Of a stretch of 9,975 bases of DNA, positions 5,066 to 9,975 are shown one piece after another. A model generated the notes under the pieces. That model was not told where the DNA came from and ran no database searches. It was given only the letters and a program-made list of their open reading frames with translations. Both the position numbers and the translations under genes were made by a program. The first letter of the stretch is position 1. Each line of letters starts with the position of its first letter. Source of the DNA: DASVDK01 sp036562265 [NCBI: Thermodesulfobacteriota bacterium] (GTDB lineage Bacteria; DASVDK01). The stretch spans positions 1 to 9,975 of the forward strand of contig DATCKS010000085.1 in NCBI GenBank assembly GCA_036562265.1, given 5' to 3'.

Positions 5066-5743
5066 TCACCGCTCTCGGGCCCCCTCGAGGAGCCCCTTGG
5101 TGGTCGGCAGCTCGCCGGCCAGTCGCGGGTCGATCCGTGTGGCGTCGTCGAGCGCGCGGGCGAAGGCCTTGAAGATCGACTCGGCCATGTGGTGCATGTT
5201 GGAGCCGTAGTGCAGGTTGATGTGCAGCTCGACCCCTGCCCGGTCGGCGAAGGCCCGGAAGAACTCCTCGACCAGCTCCTGGTGGAACGTGCCGATCCGC
5301 TCGCCCGGGAACTTCACCCGGTAGACGAAGTGCCCGCGTCCCGACAGGTCGAGCGCCACCGTCGTGAGGGTCTCGACCATCGGCAGCGTGCAGGAGCCGT
5401 AGCGGCGGATGCCGCGCCGGTCGCCGAGCGCCTCGACGAGCGCCTGCCCGAGGCAGATGGCCGTGTCCTCGACGGTGTGGTGGTCGTCGATGTGCGTGTC
5501 GCCCTTCGCCCGCACGGTGAGGTCGAAGAGGCCGTGGCGCGCCACCTGGCCGAGCATGTGGTCGAGGAACGGCACGCCGGTCTCGATGTCGCCGTGCCCG
5601 CGGCCGTCGAGGTCGAGCGACAGCCGGATGTCGGTCTCGCGGGTGGTCCGTACGACCTCCGCCCGCCGGCCGGCGCGGTGGGCGCCGAGCGGCGCCGGCA
5701 GGTCCCCCACGCCCGTCCCGTCCTGATCCGTCCGCTTGGACAC
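5066..5743 (-). CDS. hisB: Imidazoleglycerol-phosphate dehydratase HisB (monofunctional)
   Basis: This 225-residue Mn-dependent enzyme converts imidazole glycerol phosphate to imidazole acetol phosphate. Metal-binding signatures are FLDHMLGQVARHG at 59-71, the duplicated-half motif DDHHTVEDTA at 86-95 and SNMHHMAESIFKAFARAL at 181-198. The protein ends with the usual TTKGLLE. There is no HAD phosphatase domain, so it does not supply histidinol-phosphate phosphatase as the E. coli fusion does. The family normally starts close to AEVVRTTRETDI, here at residue 28, so about 25 residues are extra. The GTG start is supported by GGAGGG 8 bases upstream, in the 22-base gap after hisC. An internal GTG at codon 12 (5710) has a weaker site. 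Confidence 0.95.
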   Translation of the reverse strand: MSKRTDQDGTGVGDLPAPLGAHRAGRRAEVVRTTRETDIRLSLDLDGRGHGDIETGVPFLDHMLGQVARHGLFDLTVRAKGDTHIDDHHTVEDTAICLGQALVEALGDRRGIRRYGSCTLPMVETLTTVALDLSGRGHFVYRVKFPGERIGTFHQELVEEFFRAFADRAGVELHINLHYGSNMHHMAESIFKAFARALDDATRIDPRLAGELPTTKGLLEGARER

Positions 5744-5751
5744 TGGCAGAT

Positions 5752-5757
5752 CCCTCC
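5752..5757 (-). promoter_or_regulatory. hisB ribosome binding site (GGAGGG)
   Basis: GGAGGG lies 8 bases upstream of the GTG at 5743 in the short hisC-hisB gap. It is the main reason for choosing the longer HisB form with the N-terminal extension. Confidence 0.7.
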
Positions 5758-5765
5758 GTAGTCCC

Positions 5766-6845
5766 TCAGCGCGCCAGAGAGAGCGCCTCGCGCAGCGCGT
5801 CGACGAGCCGGTCGTGCTCGGCCGGCGTCCCCACCGTGATCCTGAGGCCGCCCGGGAAGCCGGGCGGCGTGCCCGGGGGGACGAGCTTCACGAGGACGCC
5901 GCGGGCCTTGAGCCCCTCGTACGCGGCCCGCGGGTCCTGCACCCGGCAGAAGAGAAAGTTCGCATCCGAAGGATACACCTCGAGGACGCCGGGCAGCTCG
6001 GCCAGCCGGGGTGCGAGCCGCTCCCGTTCCGCGACGAGCCGGCGCGCCAGCTCGCCGGGGAAGCTCGGGTCCTCGAGCGCGGCGAGCGCCACCGCCTGCG
6101 TCGTGGCCGGCACGTTGTACGGCAGCCGGACCTTGTTCAGCAGGGCGACCAGCTCCGCCTGCGCCGCGAGGTAGCCGAGCCGGATGGCGGCCAGCCCGAC
6201 CTTCGAGAAGGTCCGCAGCACGACGAGCCGCGGGTTGGCGGCGATCCGCGGGATCCAGCTCCTCCCGGCGAAGTCGCCGTACGCCTCGTCGATCACGACG
6301 AGCCCCGGCGCCGCCTCGAGCACCGCCTCGACGTCGGCGTCGGCGAAGCAGGCCCCGGTCGGGTTGTTGGGCGAGGCGAGGAAGACCACGGCCGGACGCG
6401 CTCGCCGGATGGCGTCGAGCATGGCGGGCCGATCGAGCTGCATCGCGGCCGTGAGCGGCACCTCGGTGACGGCGTGCCCGAGCGCCCGCCCCGTGAGCCG
6501 GTACATCGGGAAGGTCGGGGCCGGCACGAGGACGCCGCCCCCCACGCCGCGCGTCGCGATGAGGAGCGTCTGGATCAGCTCGTCCGACCCGACGCCGAGG
6601 AGGAGCTGCTCGGCGCCGACGCCGAGGCGCCGGCCGAGCGCCTCGCGCAGGCGGTCGGCCCCCGGATCGGGGTAGCGGTTCAGCTCGACGGCGGCGAGCG
6701 CCGCCGCGATCCGCTCGAGGAGCGGCCCGGACGGCCCGTACGGCGCCTCGTTCGCGTCGAGGTTCACCGGACAGGCGTCGCCGATGATCGGGTAGGCGCT
6801 GGCCTCGAGCAGGTTGGGCGCGAGGATGCCGCGATAGACGCTCAC
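5766..6845 (-). CDS. hisC: Histidinol-phosphate aminotransferase
   Basis: This 359-residue fold-type I PLP enzyme transfers an amino group from glutamate to imidazole acetol phosphate. The substrate end is marked by LDANEAPYGPSG at 29-40 and NRYPDPG at 56-62. The PLP pocket is visible as GVGSDELI (84-91), SPNNPTG with Asn161 (158-164), VIDEAYGDF with Asp186 and Tyr189 (184-192), and Lys215 in RTFSKVGLAAIRLGY. Arg335 in LRITVGT should bind the substrate carboxylate or phosphate. Length is normal. The SKVGLA form has one residue fewer than the commoner SKAFGLA, a variant I believe is also found in other bacterial HisC. The GTG overlaps the hisD stop as GTGA, with GGAGG 7 bases upstream. Confidence 0.96.
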   Translation of the reverse strand: MSVYRGILAPNLLEASAYPIIGDACPVNLDANEAPYGPSGPLLERIAAALAAVELNRYPDPGADRLREALGRRLGVGAEQLLLGVGSDELIQTLLIATRGVGGGVLVPAPTFPMYRLTGRALGHAVTEVPLTAAMQLDRPAMLDAIRRARPAVVFLASPNNPTGACFADADVEAVLEAAPGLVVIDEAYGDFAGRSWIPRIAANPRLVVLRTFSKVGLAAIRLGYLAAQAELVALLNKVRLPYNVPATTQAVALAALEDPSFPGELARRLVAERERLAPRLAELPGVLEVYPSDANFLFCRVQDPRAAYEGLKARGVLVKLVPPGTPPGFPGGLRITVGTPAEHDRLVDALREALSLAR

Positions 6846-8185
6846 CCTCCCGCCTCCAGCGCCCGCTGCCGCAGGCGAACCGCCTCGGCGTGCCCCTCGA
6901 GGCCCTCCACCTCGGCCAGGCGGATGGCGGTAGGGGCAAGGCGTCTCGCCCCCTCCGGCGAGCAGGCAATGAGACTCGTCCGCTTGAGGAAGGTCTCGAC
7001 CGACAGCGGCGAGAAGAACCGGGCCGTCCCGCCGGTCGGCAGCACGTGCGAGGGGCCGGCGCAGTAGTCGCCGAGCGCCTCGGTGGCCCAGTGGCCGAGG
7101 AAGAGCGCGCCGGCGTTGCGGATGCGCGGCGCGAGCGCCGCCGGGTCGGCCACGGCCAGCTCGCAGTGCTCGGGCGCCAGCGCGTTGGCGAGCTCGACGG
7201 CCTCGTCGAGGTCGCGCGTGACGACGAGCGCGCCGAAGGCGGCGAGCGACCGCGCCGCGATGTCGCGCCGCGGCAGCCGCGCGAGCTGGCGGGCGAGTTC
7301 GGCCTCGACCGCGTCGGCCAGCCGGCGGGACGGGGTCAGGAGGACCGCCGAGGCGAGCGGGTCGTGCTCGGCCTGCGACAGGAGGTCGGCCGCCACGAAG
7401 TCGGGCCGCGCCGTGTCGTCGGCCACGACCAGGATCTCCGACGGGCCGGCCACCATGTCGATGTCCACCTCGCCGAAGAGCAGGCGCTTGGCCGTGGCCA
7501 CGTAGATGTTGCCGGGACCGACGATCTTGTCGACGCGCGGCACCGACCCGGTCCCGTACGCGAGCGCGGCCACCGCCTGCGCCCCGCCGGCGCGCAGGAC
7601 GCGCCGGACGCCGGCGAGACGCATCGCCGCGAGCGCCGCGTCGCTCACCTCGCCGCGCGGCGTCGGCATGGCGACGACCAGCTCCTCGACCCCCGCGACC
7701 CGCGCGGGCAAGAGGTTCATGAGGACCGACGACGGGTAGGCCGCCGTCCCGCCCGGCACGTAGCAGCCGACCCGGGCGAGCGGGGTCGTCCGCGAGTCGA
7801 CGTAGATCCCCTCGGGCAGCGCCTCCGGGGGCGTCGGGGCTCCCCCCAGCCCGAGCCGCGCCATCTGCCCCTCGTGGAAGGCGCGGATGCGCGAGGCCGC
7901 CTCTTCCAGCGCGGCGCGCGTGGCCGCGTCGAGGCGCGAGGCCGCCTGCTCGAGGCGCGCCTCCTCGATCCAGAGCCCCTCGCGCTCGAGATCGACGCCG
8001 TCGAGTTCGCGGGTGAAGCGGATGAGCGCCGCGTCCCCCTCGGCGCGCACCGCCTCGACAATCTCGCGCACCGTCCGCTCCACGGCCGGGTCCACCTCGC
8101 CCGCGCGGCCCGCGAGGCGCGCCAGGTGCGGGCGGCAGGCCGGGTCGGCGGCGTCGAGCCGCGGGACGAATCCCGGCGCGCTCAC
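6842..8185 (-). CDS. hisD: Histidinol dehydrogenase
   Basis: This 447-residue zinc enzyme oxidises histidinol to histidine in two NAD-dependent steps, the last reaction of the pathway. Family motifs run in order: GCYVPGGTAAYPSSVLMN at 140-157, DKIVGPGNIYVATAKRL at 219-235, DMVAGPSEILVVAD at 243-256, and LLSQAEHDPLASA at 268-280. The zinc ligands by family alignment are Gln271, His274, Asp373 and His432. Glu339 and His340 in APEHCEL are the catalytic base pair. GPSHVLPTGG at 377-386 is the C-terminal signature. The GTG overlaps the hisG stop as GTGA, and GGAG sits 7 bases upstream. It is complete and unremarkable, with slightly repetitive Glu/Ala/Arg helices at about residues 76-102. Confidence 0.97.
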   Translation of the reverse strand: MSAPGFVPRLDAADPACRPHLARLAGRAGEVDPAVERTVREIVEAVRAEGDAALIRFTRELDGVDLEREGLWIEEARLEQAASRLDAATRAALEEAASRIRAFHEGQMARLGLGGAPTPPEALPEGIYVDSRTTPLARVGCYVPGGTAAYPSSVLMNLLPARVAGVEELVVAMPTPRGEVSDAALAAMRLAGVRRVLRAGGAQAVAALAYGTGSVPRVDKIVGPGNIYVATAKRLLFGEVDIDMVAGPSEILVVADDTARPDFVAADLLSQAEHDPLASAVLLTPSRRLADAVEAELARQLARLPRRDIAARSLAAFGALVVTRDLDEAVELANALAPEHCELAVADPAALAPRIRNAGALFLGHWATEALGDYCAGPSHVLPTGGTARFFSPLSVETFLKRTSLIACSPEGARRLAPTAIRLAEVEGLEGHAEAVRLRQRALEAGG

Positions 8186-8855
8186 CGTGCCGCTCCGTTC
8201 GGGGCGGCCGTGACCCGCCTGAGGTCGGCCACCAGCGCGTTCAGGCGCCGCGGCTTCGTCTTGAGGCTCGCCCGGTTGACGATGAAGCGCGAGGTCGCGT
8301 GGAAGATCGTCTCGAGCTCGACGAGGCCGTTCTGCCGCAGCGTCTCGCCGGTCTGCACGAGGTCGACGATGCGGTCGGCGAGCCCGACGAGCGGCGCCAG
8401 CTCGATCGCCCCCGAGAGACGGATGATCTCGACCTGCTCCCCCTTCTGCGCGAAGTGGCGGGCCGCGAGTCTCGGGAACTTGGTCGCGACGCGAGGGAGC
8501 CCCGCGCGGATCGCCTGGGCCGTCGCCGTCCCCTGCCCCTCGGCCGCCGGCGCCGCCACGACGAGGCGGCAGGCGCCGATGCCGAGGTCGAGCGGCTCGT
8601 AGACGGCCCGGTCCTGCTCGAGGAGCACGTCCTTGCCGCAGACGCCGCAGTCGGCCGCCCCCTGCTCCACGTACGTCGGCACGTCGGCGTCGCGGACCAC
8701 GAGCACCGTGAGGGCGCGCTCGGGGAAGCGAAAGAGGAGCCGGCGGTTGTCGGTCAGGACCTGGCCGATCTCGGGGAAGCCGGCCGTCGCGAAGACGGCC
8801 ACCGCTTCCGGGAGGACGCGCCCCTTGGGCAGCGCGAGCGTCAGGGCGTCGTCGC

Positions 8856-8859
<4 letters not shown>
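8182..8859 (-). CDS. hisG: ATP phosphoribosyltransferase, short form (HisG-S)
   Basis: This 225-residue enzyme joins ATP and PRPP in the committed step of histidine synthesis. It shows LTLALPKGR at 7-14, the [10 protein letters not shown] region at 70-79, [19 protein letters not shown] at about 144-162 and [14 protein letters not shown] at 166-179, the PRPP-binding signature. It stops after [12 protein letters not shown] and so lacks the roughly 70-residue ACT-like feedback domain of long HisG. Short HisG enzymes are known to need HisZ, a histidyl-tRNA synthetase paralogue, for activity and histidine feedback. No hisZ is in this window. The ATG overlaps the murA stop as ATGA, with GGAGGG 7 bases upstream, so HisG synthesis is probably coupled to murA. 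Confidence 0.96.

Positions 8860-9975
<1,116 letters not shown>

Noticed and set aside
4337-5761. A 474-codon open frame on the plus strand across hisH, the gap and hisB
   Set aside because: It is a mirror of the codon bias of hisH and hisB, has no recognisable domain, and covers two well-supported genes plus a non-coding gap.
7889-7947. A 14-base direct repeat (GCGCGAGGCCGCCT) inside hisD
   Set aside because: The copies are 45 bases apart and in frame. They encode a repeated Glu-x-Ala-Ala-Ser-Arg helix segment, which ordinary GC-biased coding explains.
6890-8602. A 570-codon open frame on the plus strand opposite hisD and hisG
   Set aside because: Its product is Arg/Gly/Glu-rich low complexity without family motifs. 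Long antisense frames are expected opposite GC-rich genes, and the minus-strand genes here have all their catalytic motifs.

Overview
The window is a very GC-rich bacterial chromosome segment in which every recognisable gene lies on the minus strand. It reads from the right end to the left. The layout is two co-directional gene blocks with one short gap between them. The conserved content (cell wall, histidine synthesis, ribosomal protein, DNA repair) marks it as core chromosome; I see no insertion-sequence gene, phage gene, CRISPR array or RNA gene. The murA-his linkage, the short HisG and the rpsU-yqeY-cvpA-mutS2 neighbourhood fit a GC-rich proteobacterium-like lineage such as a deltaproteobacterium or a Rokubacteria/Methylomirabilota relative. 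That placement is only an inference.

Block 1 (about 9975 down to 2105): murA (5' end outside the window), then hisG, hisD, hisC, hisB, hisH, hisA, hisF and a fused hisIE. These supply ATP phosphoribosyltransferase through histidinol dehydrogenase in the order hisGDCBHAF(IE). Two activities that a short-form HisG pathway needs are absent here: the HisZ regulatory subunit and a histidinol-phosphate phosphatase. Most junctions are 1- or 4-base stop/start overlaps (ATGA, GTGA, TGATG), so translation is probably coupled. The exceptions are hisC-hisB (22 bases, strong ribosome binding site) and hisB-hisH (126 bases).

The hisB-hisH gap is the most unusual stretch. An 18-base near-perfect direct repeat carries the hisH start codon at one end and a second copy just after the hisB stop. 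Between the copies lie three mutually complementary GC-rich segments and a run of G tracts. Collapsing the repeat restores a tight hisB-hisH junction like the others, so the stretch looks like a small insertion, and one that could fold next to the hisH ribosome binding site.

Block 2 (about 2072 down to 1): candidate promoters, then rpsU, yqeY, a cvpA-family membrane protein gene, an AAG-type 3-methyladenine DNA glycosylase gene and the first 39 codons of a probable mutS2. rpsU has an exceptionally complete Shine-Dalgarno sequence, while the genes after it have weak or none. A hairpin covers the rpsU stop codon. Together these suggest that S21 is made in excess over the downstream proteins.

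The 150 bases between hisIE and rpsU hold the promoter candidates and no canonical U-tailed terminator that I could find.
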